The notes under the pieces were generated by a model. The model made no database searches and had not been told where the DNA came from. It saw only the letters and a list, made by a program, of their open reading frames with translations. Source: Lingula anatina (taxonomy: Eukaryota; Brachiopoda; Lingulata; Lingulida; Lingulidae). From it: a stretch of 64,000 nt of DNA. The translations under genes and the position numbers were made by a program. The stretch spans positions 547,151-611,150 of the forward strand of contig NW_019773626.1 of the NCBI RefSeq assembly GCF_001039355.2, in the 5' to 3' direction. Of the stretch, positions 34,801 to 51,463 are shown one piece after another; the first letter of the stretch is position 1; each line of letters opens with the position of its first letter.

Positions 34801-37538
34801 ATTATTCATTGTGTTAATTAATATGTAAAAGGACATGCTACTTCAATTTCTATACTTTACAGTAAATAATAAATACCACAGTCCATTAAAGCTTACATTG
34901 GGAGCTACATCAAAAGTTGAATGAATGAATGAACGAATGAATGAACGAATGAATGAAAGGCAGAGTAAATGAGTGAGTAGGCAATCTGACAAAAACACAA
35001 CGAAGCAAATTATTGATGGACTGGGAGAAGGGGCTAATAAATAAACAAGAAAAAAATTAAAATTTAAAAGAAAACAAATTTACCATGTTGCAGTATCTCT
35101 GAATTTCTACCAAGGAATGGTTGACATCCAGGCCTGCCAAAGGGTTTGCAAAAAGCTTCACACGATCATCAAAAGATTTGGCCTCTCCCTGGTAAAATAA
35201 ATAAATGAAAAATCAAACTGCGTATTTCAAGATGTATCAATATTTCCATAATAATATATCAAACTAGTAACTAAAAAAATAAACATCATCAAAGTTACCT
35301 GTCAGATAAACATAACAAAATACCTCACCACACTGTCAACAAAATAATCTTTTACACTTTAATTTCCAACTCACATTTTTGTAGTATATTTTCTTCCCTT
35401 CCGAATTGGTGCTGACAGCTTTTATGCCAAACTCAGTGGCCAGTTTATGAAGTTCTGTGAATATAAACGGAACCACATACGCCCCTCCCATGTCACTGCC
35501 CCGCTGAAACAGAAAAAGTTTTTTTTTTAGTTCTTCAATATGGCAACATTCACCACCAGTTGATCCACAAACTAACTAGTCTGCAGATCAAATATGATAA
35601 TTGATGCTCCCCTCCCTACATGTGTCGCCGCAGCAGAGGCAGAGCTATTAAATCTCAGCATGCTTTCAAGTGAGTTGAGTCATATTTGATTCAGGGACTA
35701 GTTAGTCCAGGGATCAATTAGCTGTGAACACGGCCTTGTATATAAAAAACTTTCTATAGCAAAATATTATAAAAACATTGACTTAGTAAAAACAATACAC
35801 TCAATTTCTAATTGATTTGTATGGGCAATATACAGAGTGCATGGTAATAACTTGCTTTTGTCACTGGAGGGGAATTGTGAATTTTATACAGATACTGTAT
35901 TTTTTAAGTCATAATTTCTTAAAATAAGAGCATTCCTATTAAAGCACTACAAATTCTATACAAAAATATTTTTTATGCCCATTTAAATGATGAACTGGGG
36001 TATCTGAAAGTTTGATATTTTATGCCCATTGAAAAGATCGAGTCATCATCGTATTATGTTTTGGCCACTGTAAGGTAAGTGATGCAACCTTCTCAAGTCA
36101 CATACTGTACACCTTAAGGCCCAGTCACAATGTCGGCGATCTGTGGGGGATTAGTTTTGGCCGGGGGTCGTCGTAGAAAATAAAGAATCCTTTAACAATC
36201 CTAGCAATAATCCTAATAAAAGTGGAGCAGTTACATTGTCTGAGTTTTTTTCAAGGATTTTGACCCGGTTTTGTCGAAAAATCGTGGGAGACGATATCTG
36301 CGAGCGTCTTTTCTTGTAATTTTTTCTAATCTTTCTAATTTTTTGTAATCCGGAGAGCGCCTCCGACAGGTGCAAAATCGTGAGATCTGTCTCAAGATTT
36401 TGTTCAAATTTCCCGGGTTTTACCCATCCCCGACGCATCGCAACTGATTTGTGACTGGGCCTTTAAGGACTCATGGTGTGACTATCAGATAACATGACAC
36501 CAGACTTTACCTCAGTTGTATAAGCTCGGCCTCCCACTCTGTCTCTTCCCTCCAAAACTACGACATCTACGCCTGCCTCGTTCAGCGTTCTTGCGGCGGA
36601 CAACCCTGGAATAAATGCATGCAGATATATACAATCTTCAGGCAAGGTATTGAAATAGGTGGTTTATATATATAGTTTTATTACATACTGTACATTAATT
36701 ACATGTAAAAATTCATAACATCTAATTCAATCTCTGAACTCTTTTTCAGTCAGGTCATATTTGTGTTGTGCCGGAGTAATTTACAATGAGATCTGGACAA
36801 ATGAAACAAATTCTTCCAGATGTTTTTGCGCAGCCTAAAAACAAATACCATTCAGGCCCTTAGCCAGCAATTTCAAAGAGGAGGTTGGTTTTTTTTTTTG
36901 AAAAAGTGGACCTTTTACCATAAAATCTTCAAGTACATAGATCAAATTTTACCCAGAGTGGACCTTTTCCCAGCAAAAAAGGTGGTTCTTTCAAACTCCC
37001 CCCTGGCTAGGGGCTTGCTATTGCAATGCTTGATATCATGGCAGTATCTGTCAACATTTATTTTGTTAATATGAATGAACCTGCCTAAGCCCAAAGTTTT
37101 GCAGGGATGTGTGTGTAAATATTCATATTCTTTTTTTCTTTAGACCTTGAGGTTATTGACTGGCTGGGGTAGACCCAGGCTCATGACATTAGCTTGGTTG
37201 TGCGGCACTTCAGCATCATAAGGTTACCAAATTACATGTAGTCTGTGTTATTGCACTAAGATGCTATAGAAGCTCAATTAGAGTACAAATTAAAGTACAT
37301 AACAGGCATTATTTGCAGATACTGAACAAAGTAAATAAAAACGCCTGGAGCATGGTTATTCATGCTTGTCTAGGTACGCAGGAGTGCCAGCATTCTAATC
37401 TTTATCTTTCCTCTCTAGTAAATACACGTACATGTTTACCAGCATCATTACAACAACATTTAATTTTCAACTTCTCTTCAATGTCTTACCGCTAAGTCCA
37501 GCCCCAACAACAATCACGTTCGGCTTTTTGCCCACCAT
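28604..37538 (-). CDS. Monoamine-oxidase-like flavin amine oxidase, membrane anchored
   Basis: Fifteen exons (high to low): 37490-37538, 36511-36605, 35375-35503, 35084-35188, 34665-34756, 34325-34412, 33879-33990, 33228-33316, 32736-32895, 32217-32313, 31589-31700, 31184-31281, 30539-30650, 29764-29823, 28604-28750. They join in frame to 514 residues, close to MAO-A/B length. The N-terminus has the FAD-binding Rossmann motif [12 protein letters not shown] and [15 protein letters not shown]. Later landmarks are [45 protein letters not shown] and [17 protein letters not shown]. The C-terminus ([16 protein letters not shown]..., then [10 protein letters not shown]) is a single hydrophobic helix with a basic tail, as in the outer-mitochondrial-membrane anchor of MAO. 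Oddities: the flavin-attaching Cys of MAO (SGGCY) is Gly here (SLGGF), and the second aromatic-cage Tyr (WSGYMEGA) is Gly (TAGLEGA). Substrate unknown. Confidence 0.9.
29502..29734. mobile_element. Foldback MITE in a MAO-like intron
   Basis: An almost complete hairpin of 233 bases. Outer arms are TGTAATAACCAGACGGTTGG and a mirrored CCAGCTGGTTATTACA end. Inner arms of about 60 bases (GACAGGCAGGTGTAGTTTTC ... ) surround a loop near CCTATGTGTC. It ends about 30 bases from the exon at 29764-29823. Confidence 0.8.
36112..36467. mobile_element. MITE with 15-base terminal inverted repeats and TTAA flanks
   Basis: AAGGCCCAGTCACAA (36116-36130) is mirrored by TTGTGACTGGGCCTT (36450-36464), with TTAA at or next to both ends. 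The interior is GC-richer than its surroundings. The short minus-strand frame inside it is not a gene. TTAA flanks are typical of piggyBac-type elements, but no transposase is present. Confidence 0.7.
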
Positions 37539-39243
37539 CTTCTTCTGTCTGTGAGAGACTTTACTTTACCTTGAAGAATGGCGTATTTTGACAAAGCCTT
37601 GACCTAGAAATAAATATATATTTTTTTTAGAATTTAGACGGGTGACCCCCGCCATTCATAGTGTACGTGAGGACACGCAGGAATACTGTAGGCGTAACAG
37701 GCCTTCACAATCCTTCGTTAAAGAACATATATTGGTAGATGACCTCTCCACGTTTATCGGCAAAGGAAAAGAAAAGAAGCAGCTGTTAAACTAATGTGCA
37801 AAGTGTTAACCTAGAAGATTTTATGGAAATTTACTGCATGCGCATCTACCGCTAGAGGGCACCCGCCGGTGTTTTTCGCTTTTGATTTCGTTTCAAGACA
37901 TTTTATTTATTTTTTAATTCAGCAACAGATTTAGTCAGTAAAAGCACAAACATGCAATACTACTTACATACAGAAAATTCCACATCGATGGTCGTAAATA
38001 ATGTGCACATTTTACATATAACGAACATTTTATGCCCCCTTTTCCACCTGCTTTTCTTGCCTAACCTACTTATTCGGTCAAGGTCACACACTGTCGGAGC
38101 AGAAATTAGGCCAAACACAGTTTGGGTGAGTGAAACTGGGTCGACTAGTTTCTGGCAGGTTTTGAAGTTAATTTTATTCAAAAGTGTCTATTAACGAAGG
38201 ACATATATTGCAAACTTCATTTTGTTTATGTAGGTGTTATTAATGAATTTTTAAATTGAAAAAAGTTGCCTTGGTAGTGACCCTACACAACGGTAGATCT
38301 TGAACTAGTTGAGCTGGATTTCACAATCAGCGCTGGTTCACATCATGTCTTAGCAAACTTGGTTTTGCTTTTGTGATTAATTCAGATTTTATGATCAAAT
38401 CACTCTTACTATTTAAAAGAAATTATATAGATTATTATTTTTTTTTTTTTGAAATTATTTATTTTCAGAATTAAATAATAATATTATTATTTTTATTATT
38501 ATTATTATTATTATTGGCAGTATCTTGATTTGAATATTAGTAGAAGATGTACAGAATAAATACCACATGGTTGATGCATTTCCCATGATCAACAAACAGT
38601 GTTTTATACAGTACACATATGTCAACTTCGTGATAACTTAATGCATGCCTCATTGATTGGTGAACTTTTACTAAATGCCAGTGGGTTTTTGATGGATCAA
38701 TACTACATTAATGATAGTGTAAACACATTTTAAGTAGGAGGTATATTTTAACCTCCTTGGAATCAATAATTTGTGAATTGGCTTAGTTATGTTTGACTTT
38801 TATTGACTGCACACGAGAATTTCTGTTGGATCGTATACTAGTACTAGTACTCAGTAATACAGTATATGCAGTGCTAGGAGTTGAATAATTTTATAAACAG
38901 CAGCCTCCCTATTTTCAGGAAACAAGTTGAGAGAAAGTTACACGGATTATCTTAGTGATTTGGATGATGCTTTTTCCTACAGGAAGCTACAGTTATATGG
39001 TTGTAGGCTTGTAGCCTTATTGACTTATTGACTAGCAGGCAGTAAACAGCACAGAGTTTTCATGATTCAATAAAACAGAAACTAGCTTGGAAAATTATGA
39101 TTTGTGAGAGTTATATTTGATGGTGGAAGTGGGAGATTAATGAAAACCTTTTAAGCCACAGAGACTGTGAATCTACATATACAGTTAAATAAACTAGGTG
39201 CCGTAAAGCAGTATTAGTCCGTACATGGACTGCACATATTCTG
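37539..39243. other. Intergenic region between the divergent MAO-like and tetraspanin genes
   Basis: The 5' flank of the MAO-like gene lies at the low end and that of the tetraspanin gene at the high end. A CCGCTAGAGGGCACC sequence (37849-37863) resembles the CTCF core. TATA-less and AT-rich, with an (ATT)n stretch near 38470-38515. No further exon is recognised, although untranslated first exons could be hidden here. Confidence 0.5.
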
Positions 39244-39993
39244 ATGAGTAAAATTGACTTGGGAGACAGAGAAAAACGAGAGCGCTATTTGAGATGTCTT
39301 GTATCAGGATTTATTATTTTGCTCCTAATCCAGGGAGTTCTGATGCTTTCTTTGTCGTCATGGACCCTAAGTCGACAAATTTTCGCTTGTACATTTCTGC
39401 ATCAGTATCAGGTGCCTGTATATCTGGACCTCATCGTTGGAGCAGCAGTTACGATACTCGGACTATTTGGGGCGTACAATAACATCCTACGTGGCGGTAA
39501 CCTTCAGTTTGTACGCAGATTCCTGTGGATTTTCATAAGCGTACTGATTGTAGAAATCTGCTGTGCTGTTCTCATAGGCCATGACGCTGCAGCAATTCAA
39601 GATGGAGATTTGTTAAAGATCTTAAAGAAATCACAGGGGGAGTACCTCCTCAATGATACAGAGGAGCAAAAGTGCTGGGACACACTACAAATGAACTTCA
39701 AGTGCTGTGGTATACATAATATGAGCGATTGGTCCCGCCCGCTGCCGCCAAAGACGTGTCTGTGTGATGCTAATTCCTTGTCTGCTAAAGAAAATTGTGG
39801 TTTTCAAGGCCCCGGTGAATACCAAGTTTACAAGCTTGGGTGCTATGATCTCTTACATGAAGAAATGAAGAGGGATTTTTCTATGCTTATTGCATTAAAT
39901 GTGATTTGTACTGTTGTACAGATACTGCAGGTTTTTGGCAGTGCGTACTGTGTGATGAAAATTCAGAATCCTCTCACCGTCCATGTCACTTAG
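39244..39993 (+). CDS. Tetraspanin, single coding exon
   Basis: An uninterrupted 249-codon frame from ATG to TAG. Four hydrophobic segments lie at about residues 16-38, 57-77, 90-112 and 214-240. The large extracellular loop (about 113-213) carries the family CCG motif (MNFKCCGIHN) plus further cysteines (KCW, TCLC, NC, GC), enough for the usual disulfides. It has potential N-glycosylation sites (NDT, NMS). The short N-terminus is basic. Tetraspanins organise membrane microdomains with integrins and other partners (family knowledge). The subtype is not assignable from what I can see. Most animal tetraspanin genes have several introns, so the uninterrupted frame suggests a retrocopy. The 3' region runs to a polyadenylation signal near 40943. 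Confidence 0.9.
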   Translation: MSKIDLGDREKRERYLRCLVSGFIILLLIQGVLMLSLSSWTLSRQIFACTFLHQYQVPVYLDLIVGAAVTILGLFGAYNNILRGGNLQFVRRFLWIFISVLIVEICCAVLIGHDAAAIQDGDLLKILKKSQGEYLLNDTEEQKCWDTLQMNFKCCGIHNMSDWSRPLPPKTCLCDANSLSAKENCGFQGPGEYQVYKLGCYDLLHEEMKRDFSMLIALNVICTVVQILQVFGSAYCVMKIQNPLTVHVT

Positions 39994-41573
39994 TGCTAGT
40001 CCTTTAGGATGCACTAGATATTTATTTATTTATTTATATTGATTTTCATTTTTGTTCAAATTTGTAAGATTTACAATGCCAATTTTAAAAAATCGACATT
40101 TAGAATCTTGAAACCGTCCATGTTACCAAATGTTAGTTATTTTTTATATAACTAGTGTACTCAAATATTTATGAATTAATAGTTTTCATTTTAGTATGAA
40201 TTTTAGATTTAAGTATTTTCATTTCCCACAAAAACCTTTCATGTTACTTAATTCTAGTTGTTTTGTCAATTTATTTTTATTAATATATAAATTTTATTAT
40301 CATTATTATTGGACAATTTCAAAATGGACTGTATTAATGCTAGTCAGGGAGTTGCAGTGCCACATTTACTGTGAGGAATTGAAATCAAAACTGATAGATG
40401 TGACATTTTTGTGAGCTACATGTATTATATAATATTTAACTGTGAATTATTGGTGCACATTTTTAATCTGGTAATAATTGAGATTAAAATGGAACATTTT
40501 TTTTTTTTTACGTGTAGTGCCATGAATACCCAGATTGTCCTCTCATTGCTGTCCAAAATTATTTTATTTAAATATCTGATGTCCTTTTCTTATACAATCC
40601 AGTTTTATATACATGTATTGAAATTGCTGACCAATTATATATATCAAATAATTATAATCAGGAAGTTATTTAGGAAAAGTATGAATGTTGATTTTATATA
40701 AGAAATATCCTGTTTGATTATTTCAAGTGATATTTATTATATAAATGAAAAATTGGAAGTTTTTATTTGTGGTGCAAATATGTGTGATTTATCAATTCTG
40801 TCCAACAAATTTTGCTCTTGAAAATATGATCACTTTTCTCCTAGCATGTTGTTATTAAAGAATGTTACCTGCACTTTTGCATTTTATTGTAATTCTAAAC
40901 ATTGAAAGACAAATTCTGATGATTAATTTTTATTTTATTTACAATAAAGTTCATAAATTCATGATTTTATTCTTTTCTCAGTGTAGGCTATAAAATTCAC
41001 GGGTACAAGTTGTAAAAACTGAAAATGTAGCTGGCATTTTCTCAACGTACTAGGCCATATGAAAAAAATTAATAAAGAAAATTTTGAAATCAAGCACAAT
41101 TCTGAAAGCTTTCAACCATGGAAGTGAAGACACTTCTCTTTCCCAACTTTAAGTGTGCTTTTACCATCAATCATCAGGCAGGAATAAAGCCCAAAGGAGC
41201 CACTGCCATGCATTCTAAGCTGCTACCCTCTGAGAATTGCTCATTGACAACTAGAAACTGCTGCCCTCTATCAGCATAAATTGTTACTCGTCTAGTTACA
41301 ATTTATGCCAATAGAGGGCAGTGCTTCATTGGCATAAATTGTCACTTGTTTAGTTGGGTGAAGTTAAGATGGAATTCACTAGAGGGCAACAACAATATTT
41401 CACAAAATTACTAACAACTAAAGATCACAGAGTTCAGACTTTTGCCAAGGAAAAGAGAATAACTGAAAATGATGACTCAAATTCAGTAGAAATGATAAGC
41501 ACTTCTTTCCCTCTCGAATAAATGCTTATCCTGAAAACTTCATCAAACGTGCAAAGAACTTTATTCTTGTTCA
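39994..41573 (+). other. Tetraspanin 3' region and intergenic sequence
   Basis: AT-rich. The first convincing polyadenylation signal is AATAAA at 40943-40948, implying a 3' UTR of nearly 1 kb. Beyond it lies a small palindromic element (41259-41323) and a third related sequence at 41375-41391. No other coding signal is seen on this strand. Confidence 0.45.
41259..41323. repeat. Palindromic element with CTGCCCTCTAT / ATAGAGGGCAG ends
   Basis: CTGCTGCCCTCTATCAGCAT (41259-41278) is mirrored by ATGCCAATAGAGGGCAGTG (305-323) around inner arms ATAAATTGTTAC / GTTACAATTTAT. The ends resemble the CTCF core motif in opposite orientations. A further half copy (GGCATAAATTGTCACTTG ... TCACTAGAGGGCAAC) follows at 41333-41385. 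Confidence 0.8.
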
Positions 41574-41638
41574 TTAACAATCACACAGACCAAGATTATC
41601 TTTCTTCTTTGTAGTGGGTGGATGTTCGTAGGCATAGT
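41574..41638 (-). CDS. Candidate orphan terminal exon (uncertain)
   Basis: On the minus strand a good acceptor (GTTTTCAG) is followed by 65 bases that read YAYEHPPTTKKKDNLGLCDC in one frame and end in TAA. An AATAAA signal lies 8 bases after the stop (560-565). This is what a small last exon would look like. However, no partner exon is recognised between here and LCMT1, and the peptide matches nothing I know. It could be an alternative LCMT1 end, the tail of an unrecognised gene, or chance. Confidence 0.25.
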
Positions 41639-42042
41639 CTGAAAACATGAACTTTTTTTAAACAAAATAAAACATACGATCATTTCTGACCAAGAAAAGT
41701 TTTATTTTTAATAAAAGCAATGTTTTTGCAGCACATTAGTTCTGACAGTCCATAGACTGTTACAGACATGAAAAGAAACAATCAATATATTCATTCCATC
41801 TCAGAACATCAAAGGCTTAAATAATGTAACAATTCTCATAATAAACAACTCAGATATATTTTAATATAACAAATTTTTATAAAATGCACAACAATAAATA
41901 GATTTTACAAGATTCGATATCATACAAGAAGTAACATGGAGTTAAGACATGAACAAATGCAGCTAAAGCAACTTTTCATCTTCTCATATGTGATATATAC
42001 AATACGAGTCAACAAGGTGTACATGAAATATTGTATCTGGCT

Positions 42043-42182
42043 TAAACCACAGCCTCTGATTGGCTACTGCACTAGTGAGTAACGAGAGTGCTACAAACCG
42101 CGGAACGCACTGGTTTATGACATGCTTGTATGTCCAATACAGCACGGCCAAGTCTTTTGTTCTACATGCTAGCTGTGGTTTA
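42043..42182. mobile_element. Short MITE with 11-base inverted ends
   Basis: TAAACCACAGC (42043-42053) is mirrored by GCTGTGGTTTA (42172-42182). The 140-base interior is GC-richer than the surroundings. The minus-strand frame across it is not a gene. Confidence 0.65.
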
Positions 42183-42322
42183 AATAGATAGTACACTGCA
42201 CACACTATCTAAGTTTCACTTTCATTAAGCAAAGTAACTCCATTCTTTTTCCAAAGTTGGTTAATATTATATGAAAATGTTAACAGCAAAATCAACAAAT
42301 AAATATACATTTTCAATTATTC

Positions 42323-42726
42323 ATGTACTTCATTAAATGAAAATGAATGATGATACAATATTTAAAGTCCAAACCAGACTGGTAGATTAGAGGGAGGTCT
42401 CTCCCAACTCCTCTCCTGCAGAAAACAAGTACTAAGTAACTAAGGGGTCGTCCATTTTAATCATCAGTTCCACCAGTCTACAAAGAGTAAACGTTTTCCA
42501 TACCCCCTCCCCACCCCACCCCTGTNTGTACTTCATTAAATGAAAATGAATGATGATACAATATTTAAAGTCCAAACCAGACTGGTAGATTAGAGGGAGG
42601 TCTCTCCCAACTCCTCTCCTGCAGAAAACAAGTACTAAGTAACTAAGGGGTCGTCCATTTTTATCATCAGTTCCACCAGTCTACAAAGAGTAAACGTTTT
42701 CCATACCCTCTCCCCACCTCACCCCT
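42323..42726. repeat. 200-base direct duplication around an unknown base
   Basis: 42323-42525 and 42527-42728 are the same sequence apart from a handful of substitutions, separated only by n at 42526. This looks like two alleles placed end to end. The region 42727-43949 holds no recognised gene. Confidence 0.85.
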
Positions 42727-43949
42727 GCTTCAAAGAGTACAAGATGATAAGCTAAAAAATTATAACCTTTGACAGCAATTTGGATAATTCTACTATTTTA
42801 CAAAAGTGTACAGATGGCATTAAACCCCCCCCCTTCCCATGTGTATGGTTTTATAGACTTATAAACATGATGACAACAATGGAGGACCCCTAACAAAAAC
42901 CTAACAATATCAAGACAAGTAAAAAATTGCTTGGATAAACCATCTAGCATATTCTGCATTTTCAATGTAACCAAAAAAAACAAAACCATGCAAATATCTT
43001 GCAAATGATTATCAAATAAAAAGAAAGTGTTAAATTTACAATAAAACTCATCAAATGATACCTTTAAGTCTACTTCAACTAATTTAAGCATTAATTTTAT
43101 GCCTCCTTTCATTTATTCAAACTAACATAATTATCTTTGAATTTAAAGAATATTTTCACACAGAGAATATTTTAAAAAAGGAAAATCAGTTAAAAGAGGA
43201 AAAATCTCTAAAGAGGCAAAATGTATATCCAACCTTCACGTGTAGTACAAGGCATGAGGATTGGACCTTTCGTCAAAGAGCCTCGATCACTTAACTGTCG
43301 ATGTGGCACATCATGCCCCCTTTAGGCAGAAATCCCATTCCATCTCTTTAGAAGCCATTCTCTTTTACCATCATTATGCAACATACAATGATAAGCCAAT
43401 TTCATCAAGCATCTTAAATACCACTGTAAAACATTTAGGGCACATAATCCTACGGACAGAGATACAATCGCAATGTACACTGATATGTTTCAAAAGTCGT
43501 AATGGAAACAGAATTAAATTGTATACAAATGGTTTTCTGAAAAAATGTCTCATCTCCTGAGACCAGTTAGAACATCAACTAAATAAAGTTTCTGCAGAGT
43601 AGTGAAAAAGAAAATTGCTTCAAGTTTTTTTTTTCTACAAGGCATGATGTTTCAACTCTTTATTTGACCATGTTGGGTTTTGTGTGTTTCCTGTACAAAC
43701 AGACACTTTTTCAAGCCAAAAACAAGCAGAAATACAAAATTCAGGTTCTGAACTACTACATGTAGAATCAATCAAAAAACCTTTACGTAACTGGGGATGC
43801 AGCTAAATCTTTAAGGTCTTTCTTTCATTTTGGCTCCAAGACTCATTTAAAGGTCTTGATCACATGACCAACTCTTGAGCAGAGCCTCCGCAAGTTAGGC
43901 CGATTTACATTTTATTTACTTGAAAATTTAGTTTTTTTTCTTTATATAC

Positions 43950-49906
<5,957 letters not shown>

Positions 49907-51418
49907 ATGGCGGTGGACCAAATTTACCTGGAAAATCTTGATGAGTTTGTAAATGACGAGAATAAAGTGGTAGGTAATTTTTGGAAAGTGAGGAAAGAAG
50001 TTATTTTTGTGGCTTAATGAATTTTTTTTTATTTTAACTTGTCTTTTAATTTGTAACAGCGAAGTTAGGACCTTCGTACCCCTGCCCTGGGCTGCTGCTT
50101 TCGATCTCGACTAGTACGTAGCTCGTATATTATTTCTGTATTTATCTCTAGCCCATGCGCACCACTAATTTAGTCAGAAAAGAACACAGATGCCTGTAAA
50201 CTAAAAAATATCACCAGGCTTGAACGTCTATTTAGCAGTTTTGGTGTAGTAGTGGCAGTGGCATTTCTACTGTAACCATTTGTGGGATAATTTCAAAATG
50301 TTCAACTATATTTCTGTAGTGCCAGGGGCAGGTAGAACCGGCCGGGTAGCTCAGTAGGTAAGAGCACTCGCCCTGTAAGCGAGGGGTCCCGGGTTCGATT
50401 CCTGGTCTGGCTGGTGATTTTTCTGCACTCACCCCAAATCGCTACAAATCTCATCCTTGTCGCCAATAAAGTATTCACTGGTTCTACTTACGGAGTGAGA
50501 TTGTAGATCACTGTGTATTGTGTCTCAATTCTGATTATTTTCGTCGGCTGTACCGTACACGTCTGCACGGTAGCTGTGGTTGAGTTGTACTCACCGGGAT
50601 CAGGCAGGGAAGTTGGACTCTCCACCTGGTGTGCGCAGTACTTACCATAATTGCGCGCTCTCCGCGCAGGGAGAGCACACCGGGTGAAGGTAGGAAAATG
50701 CACGAACACAACATTTCTTAGAGCCCTGTATTTTAATTGAGTCTCCCACAGCTGTAACTGCCTTGCTGAGACCTCGGCCTACTACTACTTGACTGTTACT
50801 GTGCACTTTCAAAAATAAAATAAAAGCAATTTTTAATGGAATACCTTTGTTTTCTAGGTAACATATAAGTGGTTGAGCAGGACTTTATCAGTACATGTCA
50901 ATCAGGCTAAACAGTAAGTAATTTCATGTCAAAACAATTTGTAATTGTCAGCAGCCTTTATAAATGCAGTCCAGAGTTGAATTATTTTAACATCTGATTT
51001 ATGAACAATTAATTAAATATTTTGCATTTTAGGATGCTGTACACGTTTGTGCAGCAGCAGAGGAACAAGAAGGACAATGACAAACTTTCCGTGTGTTATT
51101 TCTTGTCAGGAATGGCAGAGACACCTGATGGTGGAAAGGTATGACAATAACACATTTATTGTACAGTAAACACCATAAACTAAACTAATTTTAATTTTAA
51201 AGTTGTATTTCTGATTATTATTATTTATTATCACTTTTTTTTAGTGTGGAACATTGTTACTAGAGAAGTATCCTTTGAATGATGTTATTTGGAGTATGAA
51301 CTTAATGCATAAACCATATCTCTCAATTTCTTAAATATTTTCATTTTATACAATTATGAATATTTAATTTGATTGAATTCTTGTATTTATCTTGGATCAA
51401 AGATAAGAAGACTAAATT

Positions 51419-51463
<45 letters not shown>

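Noticed and set aside
50232-50432. Minus-strand frame containing RPGIEPGTPRLQGECSY
   Set aside because: Typical shadow translation of a tRNA-derived SINE, seen in many animal genomes.
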